Notes: generated by a model not told the origin, from the sequence alone. DNA of 64,000 bases from Peribacillus simplex NBRC 15720 = DSM 1321 (GCF_002243645.1 NZ_CP017704.1:1341501-1405500), one strand, 5' to 3'; shown: positions 45,417 to 54,256, numbered from the stretch's first letter. Numbers and translations: made by a program.

Positions 45417-46625
45417 TTAAAAGTTTTTAATTTTCTTTGCTGCATAAATTTTAAAACCGAATAAGAAAACAAGCCCCATTGCCAAGGCGGCTAAAGCGGA
45501 CATCCATTCCCCTTTCACTAGCAGGACCAAACTGAAGACCAGGTCCTCAAATAATAAGAAATAGGAAATTAGCTTTATGACTGCAGATTCTCTCATTTTT
45601 GCTGGCAATGGATACAATGAGACCCATACTTTCCATTCATGAGCCTTCCAAACCGGCAGCAGCTGCAGGGCTGTCATGAATAAGAACATGAACGTTACAA
45701 TTAAATGTGCCCATATGTTAGTGAATACACTTAAAATCACGGACCCAATGATAGTCAAGCGAAAACAAAGTCCCACATAATCATTGGATCGCAAAAGAGT
45801 ACGGGCGTAAAGATAGGTATAAGTTGATTTTTCACCATACGGAATGAAAGATAATAGCCAGTCCATCCATTTCCTTCTCGCTACTTTCCCTTTCAAATGA
45901 GGAACATCAGTAAACATGTTCGCTATTCGATAAAAAGAATTCATCCGTTTGTTTTCCAGTTCCACCAGCCGTTCCCACTTCAACACAAAACCTTTAGTTG
46001 CACTTCGGTAATACATGTAAAGTGCTAACAATATTAAAAATGTTATAAGTGAAAACAGTATATTTGCCCTTGAACAGATGAAATAAAGAATCACTCCATT
46101 AAGTAAAAAGCGGATGAGAGAGTCCCAATGGCTCACTGATGTATCCTGATATTTCAACACCTGCCAGCGCATGGTTAAATTCAAGAACTTCAAAATAAGC
46201 AAAACGACCAGGATGATTCCAAGGTCCGTACCTCCTGCACCCGTAACCTTCGAATACATCGGCATAGATGCAATTAGGACAACCAGAAGAATAAAACCCT
46301 GCATGACCCAACTTAATATCAGTGAATTCTTGAAATAGCTTCTCAACTTCGTTTCAAGCGGAAGCAGGAATACCGTATCAGGTTCTTTCAAAAAAGTATT
46401 TATCGGGCTTCTGGTTACAATGATCGATAAAACAAAGGCCATGATCAATTCAGCAGGGAAATCACTGTCTAACGTCTTCACCCAATCACTGTAATAATAA
46501 GCCAAACCACCAAGAACCAATACCATGACAAAAACAAGATGGCCATTAAAAATATAGCGAAGATATTTTTGCGTTTCATTTATATAGCCTAAATATCTTT
46601 CCTTCCAGAGATTTTGGCTATTCAT
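45417..46625 (-). CDS. ecsB: ABC transporter permease EcsB
   Basis: 402-residue protein with about nine membrane segments. Partner of EcsA; the pair influences intramembrane proteolysis (RasP) and protein secretion in B. subtilis, with the transported substrate still unclear. Its start overlaps the ecsA end by 8 bp, showing coupling. LWKERYLGYINETQKYLRYIFNGH at the N-terminus and TRSPINTFLKEPDTVFLLPLE are typical. Confidence 0.9.
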   Translation of the reverse strand: MNSQNLWKERYLGYINETQKYLRYIFNGHLVFVMVLVLGGLAYYYSDWVKTLDSDFPAELIMAFVLSIIVTRSPINTFLKEPDTVFLLPLETKLRSYFKNSLILSWVMQGFILLVVLIASMPMYSKVTGAGGTDLGIILVVLLILKFLNLTMRWQVLKYQDTSVSHWDSLIRFLLNGVILYFICSRANILFSLITFLILLALYMYYRSATKGFVLKWERLVELENKRMNSFYRIANMFTDVPHLKGKVARRKWMDWLLSFIPYGEKSTYTYLYARTLLRSNDYVGLCFRLTIIGSVILSVFTNIWAHLIVTFMFLFMTALQLLPVWKAHEWKVWVSLYPLPAKMRESAVIKLISYFLLFEDLVFSLVLLVKGEWMSALAALAMGLVFLFGFKIYAAKKIKNF

Positions 46626-47361
46626 GACCGATTTCTTCTTTCGTCAATTGAATGTATAAATCGTCAAGAGTTGCACCCGGCATGGAAAATTGTTCACGAA
46701 GTTGCTCAAGATTGCCTTTTGCCCGGATCTCTCCATTATGCAGTATGATGAATGAATCACAATACCTCTCGGCTGTCGCCAGTATGTGTGTAGACATTAA
46801 TATTCCCGCTCCGCTCTCTTTCATTTTCCTCATCAAATCAAGCAGGGATTGAATGCCTAATGGATCAAGACCCACGAAGGGTTCGTCGACTATATATAAA
46901 GATGGCTGTACTAAAAAGGCGCACATAATCATGACCTTTTGCTTCATTCCCTTTGAAAAATGGGCAGGAAACCATTTAAGTCTTTTTTCCATATGGAATT
47001 CCTTTAATAGAACGTCCATCCTTTCTTTAAATGTGGCTTCCGCCAAACCATGTGCCATTGCCGTAAGCTTTAAATGCTCCTCAAGTGTAAGCTCATCATA
47101 CAAGATTGGCGTTTCTGGAACATAAGTGAATTGTTTACGATATGTATCCGGATCCTGGGCAAGTGTTTTACCATGAATCGAGACACTTCCGCCTTTCGGC
47201 TCCATGAGTCCGATGATATGTTTAATCGTCGTACTTTTCCCAGCCCCGTTGAGCCCAATTAACCCTACTAGCTCATTCGGTTGAATGTCAAAACTTATTC
47301 CCTTTAAAACGGGCGTTTTCGTATATCCGCCCACTAATTGCTTTATTTCCAATAAGGACAT
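46618..47361 (-). CDS. ecsA: ABC transporter ATP-binding protein EcsA
   Basis: 247 residues. Walker A GLNGAGKST, signature HFSKGMKQKVMI (a non-canonical LSGGQ, usual for this family), Walker B LYIVDEPFVGLDPLG, and the H-loop STHILATA. Start ATG after AAAGGATCGTTTAT. First gene of the ecsAB unit, divergent from the odd spacer and hit. Confidence 0.95.
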   Translation of the reverse strand: MSLLEIKQLVGGYTKTPVLKGISFDIQPNELVGLIGLNGAGKSTTIKHIIGLMEPKGGSVSIHGKTLAQDPDTYRKQFTYVPETPILYDELTLEEHLKLTAMAHGLAEATFKERMDVLLKEFHMEKRLKWFPAHFSKGMKQKVMIMCAFLVQPSLYIVDEPFVGLDPLGIQSLLDLMRKMKESGAGILMSTHILATAERYCDSFIILHNGEIRAKGNLEQLREQFSMPGATLDDLYIQLTKEEIGHE

Positions 47362-47517
47362 ATAAACGATCCTTTCTATATAGAGGTTCTTATTTCCATT
47401 TTATCAAATTCTCCTGCTTTTACATAGTCGAGTGTTCTCGGAACAAAATTTCCATAAATAACTAATTATATTTTCCCGGCTTGGTGGTCATCATATATAA
47501 GGAAGAAGGGGTTAGTC

Positions 47518-47645
47518 ATTACGTGTGATTCACATCATAATGTAAATGAGGTGTCAGTTAAAGACGTATTACACTGAAATACCCATAAGTTTTATTACAA
47601 ATGATTCACATCATATTGTAAATGAGGTGTCAGTTAAAGACGTAT
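47518..47645 (+). repeat. Two 52-bp direct repeats, ecsA-hit spacer
   Basis: 47518-47569 and 47594-47645 are direct copies with four mismatches at a 76-bp period; the core ATGTGAATGAGGTGT-like region is nearly identical (43 of 44 bp). A third partial copy, AATGTAGATGAGGTGT, lies at 47838-47853. Each copy carries a GAGGTG ribosome-binding-site-like motif. Because 76 is not a multiple of three, the copies do not keep one reading frame. Confidence 0.75.
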
Positions 47646-47706
47646 AACTGAATTAAACCAGAAGCTTCATTAAAAAAAAATCGTTTCGAGCAAGGAGATG
47701 GTTCTC

Positions 47707-47763
47707 TTGCACGTAAAAGCAGAAAAATCATTCAATAATTATCAATTATGCTTTGAAAGTTGA
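47707..47763 (+). CDS. Possible 18-residue peptide in the ecsA-hit spacer
   Basis: TTG-initiated frame MHVKAEKSFNNYQLCFES, with AAGGAG nine bases upstream. The same AGGAGATGGTT-N2-3-TTG arrangement recurs at 47781-47797, where the frame is only five codons. It lies upstream of a terminator at 47911, so a short plus-strand transcript may exist. No homology recognised; may not be translated. Confidence 0.25.
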   Translation: MHVKAEKSFNNYQLCFES

Positions 47764-47910
47764 TGAAACTTTAAAGATATAGGAGATGGTTGCTTTGAAT
47801 GGAAATCTCTAAACAGATAATAACCATATTTTACTACAATGTAGATGAGGTGTTTGTCGCAGAGAATTTATGCTAATGCGAATTTTGAAGCAAAACCCCC
47901 TTTTTCGACA

Positions 47911-47946
47911 GGCAGGGTGCAACTTAATGTTGCATCCTGTTTTTAT
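47911..47946 (+). terminator. Terminator upstream of hit
   Basis: CAGGGTGCAAC-TTAAT-GTTGCATCCTG followed by TTTTTATG. No annotated plus-strand gene ends here, so it implies a short transcript from the 47.4-47.9 kb spacer, or an attenuator. Confidence 0.65.
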
Positions 47947-48021
47947 GATTTTTCCTTTTCTCAAGGATTCAAGCTATGGTACGATTAACCAAATACATTA
48001 ACTTTTAAAGGAGCGTTTTTA

Positions 48022-48444
48022 ATGAGTGATTGCATTTTTTGCAAAATAATCGATGGAGAAATTCCAAGTACGAAAGTTTTCGAAAATGAACATGTATTGG
48101 CATTTCTCGATATCAGTCAAGTAACAAAAGGCCATACGCTGGTAATACCTAAAGTACATAAGGAAAATCTTTATGAGTTGACACCTGAGATTGCCAAGAA
48201 TCTTTTTGAAGTGGTGCCGGAAATTGCCCGCGCCATGAAGCAGGAATTCCAACCTGTAGGCCTGAATCTTTTAAATAATAATGGTGAAGCTGCAGGACAG
48301 TCCGTTTTCCATTTTCATATGCATTTAATTCCCCGGCATGGGGAAGGAGACGGCTTTGGGGCTGTTTGGAAGACGAATACCAGCGACTATACACCAGATG
48401 ACCTGAAACAAATCGCTGACTCCATTGCACAGCATTTAAAATGA
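48022..48444 (+). CDS. hit: HIT-family nucleotide-binding protein Hit
   Basis: 140 residues; CIFCKIIDGEIPS with the zinc cysteines at the N-terminus, TKGHTLVIPKVH, and the histidine triad HFHMHLIPRH. A dinucleotide/AMP-conjugate hydrolase of the Hint branch. ATG after AAAGGAGCGTTTTTA. Same place as B. subtilis hit, next to ecsA. Confidence 0.93.
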   Translation: MSDCIFCKIIDGEIPSTKVFENEHVLAFLDISQVTKGHTLVIPKVHKENLYELTPEIAKNLFEVVPEIARAMKQEFQPVGLNLLNNNGEAAGQSVFHFHMHLIPRHGEGDGFGAVWKTNTSDYTPDDLKQIADSIAQHLK

Positions 48445-48550
48445 GACTGTGATGGCCTGTGAAGGTTACTTTCTCCTTTCGTTATATCTTTTTAAAAGAA
48501 TCGGCAATTGAACTTTAGCTAAACGCTGGTTGCATGAAAAAACAATAATC

Positions 48551-48588
48551 CCTTTTTGGTCCTCACTCCAAAGTGCAGGACCTTTTTA
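48551..48588 (+). terminator. Terminator downstream of hit
   Basis: GGTCCT (48558-48563) with AGGACC (48577-48582), inner CACT/AGTG pairing, then TTTTTAC. The rest of 48445-48717 holds only the serC promoter. Confidence 0.7.
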
Positions 48589-48642
48589 CTTTGGCCTATC
48601 ATTAAAACGGATTGTCACTTAAAATTCTAAATTTTCCTCCTA

Positions 48643-48671
48643 TTGAATTTAGTTTTCTGGTAGGATATATG
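48643..48671 (+). promoter_or_regulatory. Probable serC promoter
   Basis: TTGAAT (48643-48648), 17-nt spacer, TATATG (48666-48671), about 45 bp before the serC start. Confidence 0.4.
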
Positions 48672-48717
48672 AATAGTCTCAAATACTTTATCACATAGTC
48701 GTATAGGAGGAAAAAAA

Positions 48718-49821
48718 TTGAAACGTGCACACAATTTTAACGCTGGGCCAGCCGCCCTTCCCTTAGAAGTTTTACAAAGAGCCCAAAACGAATGGTTGAA
48801 TATTGAGGATTCCGGTATGTCCGTCATGGAATTAAGCCATAGAAGTTCGGAATTCGAAAAAATTCATAACCATGCCATTCAATCATTAAAAGACCTTATG
48901 GAAATTCCTGAGAATTATGAAGTTCTCCTGCTGCAAGGAGGAGCAAGTCTACAATTTTCCATGATTCCCATGAACATTTTGAATGATGGAAAAAGGGCAG
49001 ATTATGTCCTCACTGGTTCTTGGTCGGAAAAAGCATTAAAAGAAGCCAAAAAGGTTGGTGAAACGGCCGTAGTCGCTTCATCCAAAGATGAAAAATATAC
49101 GTTCATCCCTAAAGTGGAAGACATCAAATTGAATGATGATGCTGCATATCTTCATATCACAAGCAATAATACGATTTACGGAACACAGTGGAAGGAATTC
49201 CCAGAAACAGGCGACATTCCTTTAGTAGCTGATATGTCAAGCGATATTCTCAGCAAAAAGATTGATATTAGTAAATTTGGCATCATCTATGCAGGTGCAC
49301 AAAAGAATCTAGGTCCGTCGGGAATCACAGTCGTTATCATCCGTAAAGATTTAATAACGGATAATGACAAAATCCCATCCATGATGAACTATTCTATCCA
49401 TTCGAAAAATAAATCTTTATACAACACTCCTCCGACATTGGCCATTTACTTATTGTCCCTTGTGTTGGATTGGGCAAAAGAACAGGGCGGCGTGGAAAAG
49501 ATCGCTGAAATCAATGAAGAAAAAGCAAAAGTCATTTACGATGCAATCGACGGCAGTGATGGTTTTTATAAAGGCCATGCCCTACCGGACAGCCGTTCAT
49601 TAATGAATGTAACGTTCACGCTTCCGTCTGAAGAAGCTGAAGTACAATTCCTTAATGAAGTGAAGCAAGCCGGATTCGTAGGACTGAACGGTCACCGTTC
49701 CATCGGTGGCTGCAGAGCATCCATCTATAATGCGGTCCCTCTATCCCATTGCCAGGACCTTGCTGATTTCATGAAGAATTTCCAGGAATCGTATAAAGCA
49801 AAGGAAGCTCAAACCCTTTAA
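48718..49821 (+). CDS. serC: Phosphoserine aminotransferase
   Basis: 367-residue PLP enzyme converting 3-phosphohydroxypyruvate to phosphoserine. FNAGPAALP at the N-terminus, SHRSSEFEKI, the PLP lysine in YAGAQKNLGPSG, and HRSIGGCRASIYNA. Translation begins at a TTG behind AGGAGG. Lies between hit and trpP as in related genomes. Confidence 0.95.
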   Translation: MKRAHNFNAGPAALPLEVLQRAQNEWLNIEDSGMSVMELSHRSSEFEKIHNHAIQSLKDLMEIPENYEVLLLQGGASLQFSMIPMNILNDGKRADYVLTGSWSEKALKEAKKVGETAVVASSKDEKYTFIPKVEDIKLNDDAAYLHITSNNTIYGTQWKEFPETGDIPLVADMSSDILSKKIDISKFGIIYAGAQKNLGPSGITVVIIRKDLITDNDKIPSMMNYSIHSKNKSLYNTPPTLAIYLLSLVLDWAKEQGGVEKIAEINEEKAKVIYDAIDGSDGFYKGHALPDSRSLMNVTFTLPSEEAEVQFLNEVKQAGFVGLNGHRSIGGCRASIYNAVPLSHCQDLADFMKNFQESYKAKEAQTL

Positions 49822-49916
49822 TTCAAACAAATATAACTTCTAAAAAAATAGGTCTTATGATATACTATTTTAAACTTCTTGCAACAGGCAATAGTGCATT
49901 GTTGAAGAAAAGATGT

Positions 49917-49944
49917 TAGTTGAGATGAGAATAGGAGAGATGAG
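49917..49944 (+). promoter_or_regulatory. TRAP (MtrB) binding site in the trpP leader
   Basis: Six (T/G)AG triplets, each exactly two bases apart: TAG-tt-GAG-at-GAG-aa-TAG-ga-GAG-at-GAG, ending three bases before the trpP ATG and covering the ribosome binding site. TRAP repression of trpP translation is established in B. subtilis, so an mtrB gene is expected elsewhere. Confidence 0.8.
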
Positions 49945-49947
49945 TAA

Positions 49948-50466
49948 ATGAAAACGAAAACCCTTGTGTCACTGTCCCTATTAATCGGGATTGGGGCTGC
50001 CCTGCATTTTATCGTACCTGGATTCTTCCTTGGAATGAAACCGGATATGATGCTGTTGATGATGTTTTTGGCGATTACCTTGTTTCCCGCGAAGAAGAAT
50101 GTATTCATTGTCGCCCTGGCAGCTGGAGCCATCTCTGCCATGACAACTACATTTCCTGGAGGACAGATTCCAAATATCATAGACAAATTGGCAACAGCCT
50201 TTCTGTTTTACCTTTTATTCATCAGTCTTAAGAAGTTTTCAACATCCGTTGTCACCGTTAGTATCTTGACTGCCTTAGGAACAATGATTTCCGGCGCTGT
50301 CTTCCTTGGTTCGGCTTATTATATCGTTTCCCTTCCAGGGCCTTTCGTTGCACTTTTCGGCGCTGTTGTACTTCCTGCCGTACTGTTAAATACAGTTGCG
50401 ATGGTCATCATTTATCCAATTGTGAACGGCATCGTAAGAAAATCAAATATACCCATTAATGCTTAA
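49948..50466 (+). CDS. trpP: Tryptophan transporter TrpP
   Basis: 172 residues with five or six membrane helices (LLIGIGAALHFIVPG, MMFLAITLFPAKKN, FYLLFISLKKFSTS). ECF-S/ThiW-like small tryptophan uptake protein. ATG at 49948, preceded by a ribosome binding site embedded in TRAP triplets, so tryptophan should shut off its translation. Ends in a strong terminator. Confidence 0.9.
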   Translation: MKTKTLVSLSLLIGIGAALHFIVPGFFLGMKPDMMLLMMFLAITLFPAKKNVFIVALAAGAISAMTTTFPGGQIPNIIDKLATAFLFYLLFISLKKFSTSVVTVSILTALGTMISGAVFLGSAYYIVSLPGPFVALFGAVVLPAVLLNTVAMVIIYPIVNGIVRKSNIPINA

Positions 50467-50487
50467 GCAGCAGGATCATCATACCTA

Positions 50488-50519
50488 AAAAAGCACCGGA
50501 ATGTCCGGTGCTTTTTTTT
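50488..50519 (+). terminator. Terminator of trpP
   Basis: AAAAGCACCGGA-ATG-TCCGGTGCTTTTTTTT. Confidence 0.85.
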
Positions 50520-50565
50520 CTAATCTTATGAATCTGGAATTCTAGTCAGAATCATCCTCCAAGGG

Positions 50566-50745
50566 TCAATGAATCAATATCCACATAAACCAAATGAAAA
50601 GCAGTAAAACCCCGGGGAGACCCATTGCGAAGGCTCTAGCCTGGAGCACCCTCTTAGGCGGATAGATGCCAGGAGTTTTTGCTTGCCTTAGAAAATACCC
50701 CATTCCGCACAGGCATACCAGGCTTAATAAAAAAATGATTTTCAT
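50566..50745 (-). CDS. Small two-helix membrane protein, unknown
   Basis: 59 residues (starts MKIIFLLSLVCLCGMGYF) with one helix at each end and a basic middle (PPKRVLQARAF). The start is the Met after GGTGGG; an upstream Met adds eight residues. Conserved-looking but not recognised. The 317-bp spacer to yhaH (50746-51062) is AT-rich and holds nothing I can support. Confidence 0.5.
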   Translation of the reverse strand: MKIIFLLSLVCLCGMGYFLRQAKTPGIYPPKRVLQARAFAMGLPGVLLLFIWFMWILIH

Positions 50746-51062
50746 TATTAACCCACCAGTGCCATCCATGTTCCGACAGCTTGTTTTTATTATCTATATG
50801 CTGCTCTTCCCTTTATATGAAGCATTATTAGTAAAGCTTCAAGTTATTTTTAAATATTATATATTTACTCTCTAAGTTTAAAAAAATATTTTTGTGATAT
50901 AAAGATAAAATGGTCGATACTCTTCCATAAGAATGAAAATTATGGTATTTTGATATCAATAGTATTTCTCCCCCTATTTATCAAAATTTCCAATTGATGC
51001 TTTTTTCAGCAGGGATTCTGACCATGGAAAGCGAAAACATATTATAAAATGAGGTGATCCTA

Positions 51063-51425
51063 ATGAAAGCAAAATCATTACTAATTGGCTTTTTGACCGG
51101 AACAGTAGTAGCTGGTGCGGCAACCTTACTTTCAACACCAAGTTCAGGTAAAGACCTACGGACCCGCATCAAATCGAATACCGACGAAATTAAGAATACA
51201 ATTGATGAGTTAAAGGTAAAGATGCTAAATATTAAAGATGACACGATGGAAGCTTCACAAATCAGCAAAGAAACGGTAAAAACGTTCATTTCGGATGTTC
51301 AGGTCGTCATCGAGAACTGGAAGCGGGAAATCGAACCCAATAAGAATGAATTATTGAAGAACGTTCAAGAAATTGAAAATTCATTAAAAGAATTGGAAGC
51401 GGCCACCCCTTCTTCTAAAAATTAA
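51063..51425 (+). CDS. yhaH: YtxH-like protein YhaH
   Basis: 120 residues: N-terminal hydrophobic LLIGFLTGTVVAGAATLLSTPSSGKDLR, the YtxH-type anchor and Gly/Ser-Pro-Ser-Gly-Lys motif, followed by a long amphipathic helical region rich in Lys/Glu. ATG at 51063; a GTG nine bases earlier is part of its ribosome binding site GAGGTGATC. Next to hpr as in B. subtilis. Function unknown. Confidence 0.85.
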   Translation: MKAKSLLIGFLTGTVVAGAATLLSTPSSGKDLRTRIKSNTDEIKNTIDELKVKMLNIKDDTMEASQISKETVKTFISDVQVVIENWKREIEPNKNELLKNVQEIENSLKELEAATPSSKN

Positions 51426-51613
51426 TAGTGACATCGTCACACAAGATTGATTCTCCATTTTTCCCAATAAATCACATGGTTTATTGGAGAAGAATGGAGA
51501 ATTCATTAAAAAACTAAAATTTTCTAAAAATTTTGCAAATATTTATCTTTATTAATTTTTATTTTATTGTCATAATAAATATATAGAATCTTATAAGTAG
51601 GTGAGCCCATAAT

Positions 51614-52192
51614 ATGCAGAATAAAAATTATTCTATGAAAGAAGCAATGATTTTTAGTCAACGAATTGCACAATTAAGCAAGGCATTATGGAAATCGATT
51701 GAAAAAGATTGGCAGCAATGGATCAAGCCCTATGATTTAAATATCAATGAGCACCATATTCTTTGGATTGCCTACCATCTTAATGGCTCTTCCATTTCTG
51801 ATGTTGCAAAATTTGGGGTCATGCATGTTTCTACGGCATTTAACTTTTCAAAAAAATTAGAGGAACGCGGGTACTTAACATTTTCAAAAAAAGAAAATGA
51901 CAAAAGGAATACGTATATAGAGATCACAGCAGAAGGTGAAAAAATTCTACTTGATTTAATGGAGACATACGACCCAAGCAAGAACTCTGCTTTTTCAGGT
52001 GCACTTCCACTGCGTGAGCTTTATGGTAAGTTTCCGGATATGATCGAAATGATGGCCATCATCCGTAATATCTACGGTGAAGATTTCATGCAAATCTTTG
52101 AACGATCCTTCGATAACATCGATCAGGAGTTTACTGACGTGGAGGGTAAAATCACAAAAAAAAAGATAGAGAAAGAAACTGAGCCAGTTTAA
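51614..52192 (+). CDS. hpr: Transition-state regulator ScoC/Hpr (MarR family)
   Basis: 192 residues. Winged helix from about 40 to 135 with [28 protein letters not shown] and the wing [14 protein letters not shown]; the C-terminal acidic/lysine tail is as in Hpr. In B. subtilis it represses extracellular proteases, sinI and opp genes. ATG after AGGTGAGCCCATAAT. Its stop is only two bases from that of convergent yhaI, with no terminator between them. Confidence 0.92.
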   Translation: MQNKNYSMKEAMIFSQRIAQLSKALWKSIEKDWQQWIKPYDLNINEHHILWIAYHLNGSSISDVAKFGVMHVSTAFNFSKKLEERGYLTFSKKENDKRNTYIEITAEGEKILLDLMETYDPSKNSAFSGALPLRELYGKFPDMIEMMAIIRNIYGEDFMQIFERSFDNIDQEFTDVEGKITKKKIEKETEPV

Positions 52193-52194
52193 TC

Positions 52195-52521
52195 TCATAC
52201 TCTATCCATTTCCTTCATGAATGATACATATAAACCTTGTGAAAGGCATGCATCAATGCATTCTTTTATGGTTATTTTTGGATTAACCTTTCTTTCAAAT
52301 TGATTAAAAAGCGGTCGAAAGTTCATATACCCTTCCGCTTTTTCTATTTCATAGCGTTTGCTCAAGATATCACATGTTTCCAATAATTCTTCCGCTTCCT
52401 GCTTCGTGAAATTTTTTTCCACAAATAGATAGTCCAACTTTGCCTCCGGATTTCGTATCAGGTTTAATAAAAGCCGTTGATGAAAACGGAGTATTTCTAT
52501 TTCTTCATTTATATTTTTCAT
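52195..52521 (-). CDS. yhaI: DUF1878 family protein YhaI
   Basis: 108 residues, mostly alpha-helical: EEIEILRFHQRLLLNLI, FTKQEAEELLETCDIL and FERKVNPKITIKECIDAC. No catalytic motif. Beside hpr and convergent with it, as in B. subtilis. Weak ribosome binding site GGGGATTAG before ATG. Unknown function. Confidence 0.82.
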   Translation of the reverse strand: MKNINEEIEILRFHQRLLLNLIRNPEAKLDYLFVEKNFTKQEAEELLETCDILSKRYEIEKAEGYMNFRPLFNQFERKVNPKITIKECIDACLSQGLYVSFMKEMDRV

Positions 52522-52763
52522 ACATCACTAATCCCCAATCGATCATTCAATTTAACATAATAGGCTTATAACCAATTCTTGATTTTTCACACTAAGTAAT
52601 CCGCCTGATCCCTGGTTCAAAACCTGGACTTAAACGCCCTTAGCATGCTTACACACTAAAGTGATTTTATCTTGAACTTAATCCAAGAATTTCATTGCTT
52701 TTTCCACCAATTCATCGTAATGTATGTAAGTATATTCAACAGCTTTGGAGGGCTGATTTCGAA

Positions 52764-53303
52764 ATGAATTCGTGGAAAACAATTGACGTGGCAAAACAAT
52801 ATGGGAATTGCCGTCTGATCTTTTTTTCAGTTTTTACTATATTGATGTCTTTTGTTCTGATCTATACATTATTTAGTGTCTTTTCAACCCATGTTATTTT
52901 GTATGGTGATCAAACAATGGTATTTTTTAGCCTATTATTCTTATTATATCCTGTTCACAAACTATTACACTATTTACCTTTACGATTATTATGTAAAAAA
53001 GTAAAAACTTCTTGGTCCTTGAAGTGGAACCTTGTGCTTACATGCAAAGTCAATGTGCATTATCCGATTCGAAAGCATCTTTATCTCTTTACCCTTGTGT
53101 TGCCTTTCTTCATTATGACTGTCATATTGATTGGTTGTGCCCTTAGTTTTCCACATTATATCCATTATTTCACTATTTTATTATCCCTGCACACCGGATT
53201 ATGCGTATCGGATTTTATTTATATAAAAAACCTGGTTGGTTCCCCAAGGAATTCTTTTATCGAGGAACATCTCGAAGGATACGATATACTTATTCAAAAG
53301 TGA
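52764..53303 (+). CDS. DUF3267 putative zincin membrane protein
   Basis: 179 residues from MNSWKTIDVAKQYG, with four hydrophobic segments and the HKLLH (HxxxH) motif in PVHKLLHYLPL typical of DUF3267, proposed site-2-protease-like zincins. The ATG has GGAGGG about 12 bases upstream; an upstream in-frame Met would read through the leader. Located between yhaI and prsA. Activity not demonstrated. Confidence 0.7.
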   Translation: MNSWKTIDVAKQYGNCRLIFFSVFTILMSFVLIYTLFSVFSTHVILYGDQTMVFFSLLFLLYPVHKLLHYLPLRLLCKKVKTSWSLKWNLVLTCKVNVHYPIRKHLYLFTLVLPFFIMTVILIGCALSFPHYIHYFTILLSLHTGLCVSDFIYIKNLVGSPRNSFIEEHLEGYDILIQK

Positions 53304-53411
53304 TTTCTTATTTATTCATAAAGATGCCTAATAAGATTTTTAGGTATCTTTTTTCATTATAATTTGGTATCGTATTTATACATGATGTTTTGCAAGGAGG
53401 GATTTTAGGTT

Positions 53412-53594
53412 TTGATCTCGTTCTGGTTTATTATTTTTGCTATTTTGATTCTTTATAATATTAATAGAATGACAAACTCTTTATGCATTCAAAAGGAAAT
53501 TGCTGAAGACCGGCAGCCTAAAGTATTCAGGACCATTAATGTATTAATTACTATTATGTTATTATCCTCCTATATTGAAATTTTGTATACGTAG
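53412..53594 (+). CDS. Small two-helix membrane protein
   Basis: 60 residues from a TTG start after AAGGAGGGATTTT: helix 1 ISFWFIIFAILILYNI, a charged loop with QKEIAEDRQPKVF, and helix 2 INVLITIMLLSSYIEIL. It lies about 110 bp after the DUF3267 gene on the same strand. Not recognised. Confidence 0.55.
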   Translation: MISFWFIIFAILILYNINRMTNSLCIQKEIAEDRQPKVFRTINVLITIMLLSSYIEILYT

Positions 53595-53668
53595 AGATGA
53601 GCAACAAATGATGGCCATCATTTGTTACATACATTGGTGATACCCGGAGCATTATCCACATAAAGAAA

Positions 53669-53697
53669 AAGGGCGAAGCAATCAGCTTCGCCTTTTG
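53669..53697. terminator. Terminator between the small membrane gene and the YjcZ gene
   Basis: AAAAGGGCGAAGC-AATCA-GCTTCGCCTTTTG, between convergent genes; usable in both directions. Confidence 0.75.
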
Positions 53698-53706
53698 TTT
53701 ATGAGT

Positions 53707-53790
53707 TTATAACCAAGAAGCTCCAATGATGATTAACAGGATGAAAAGAACGACAATTAGAGCAAAGCCTCCACCTATTCCTCCAGACAT
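53707..53790 (-). CDS. YjcZ-family sporulation peptide (copy 1)
   Basis: 27-residue peptide starting MSGGIGGGFALIVVLFILLI and ending SWL: glycine-rich head and one hydrophobic helix, the YjcZ/SscA-like pattern of small spore coat-assembly peptides. ATG behind AAAGGAGGAAGATCA. A paralogue lies 183 bp further on. Confidence 0.8.
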   Translation of the reverse strand: MSGGIGGGFALIVVLFILLIIIGASWL

Positions 53791-53973
53791 TGATCTTCCT
53801 CCTTTCCATTCTTAAGTAATTGTAATTTCATGCACACCCTTAAATCCGCCAAAAGGAATCCATTCCTTTCTAAGCTTGATAATCACTTCGTCTTTTTGTT
53901 GAGCGGCTACCCTATCCTATTCAACTCCATGGCAAAAGGAGTGGGCTCTTTCCATTATTAATTTTGCAACCGA

Positions 53974-54057
53974 TTAGCAACAGGCTGATCCTACAATTAT
54001 TAATAATATGAATAACACCACTAACAAAGCGAAACCTCCGTTAAATCCATTACTCAT
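53974..54057 (-). CDS. YjcZ-family sporulation peptide (copy 2)
   Basis: 27 residues starting MSNGFNGGFALLVVLFILLI and ending in CysCys. Same architecture as copy 1. ATG behind AAAAGGAGGTAGCAAA. Two tandem copies on the minus strand just upstream of prsA; the bases between them look non-coding. Confidence 0.8.
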   Translation of the reverse strand: MSNGFNGGFALLVVLFILLIIVGSACC

Positions 54058-54256
54058 TTTGCTACCTCCTTTTGTTGTCCTCGATTTATCATATGTAATG
54101 GTTTATTTTCTGGGTAGGCGTACACCCATTTTTTAAAAAAATCTTATTCCTACACCAATATATTATTTTTTGTAAAGTAACCAGAATATGTTATAGTTAA
54201 TTTTGTGGAAATACGAAAAATAGAAAATCAGAAACTTAAAACTAGGAGTTGTTTTT

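Noticed and set aside
47546..47647. ATG frame spanning both direct repeats
   Set aside because: No ribosome binding site before the ATG, and the repeats are out of phase with each other (76-bp period).
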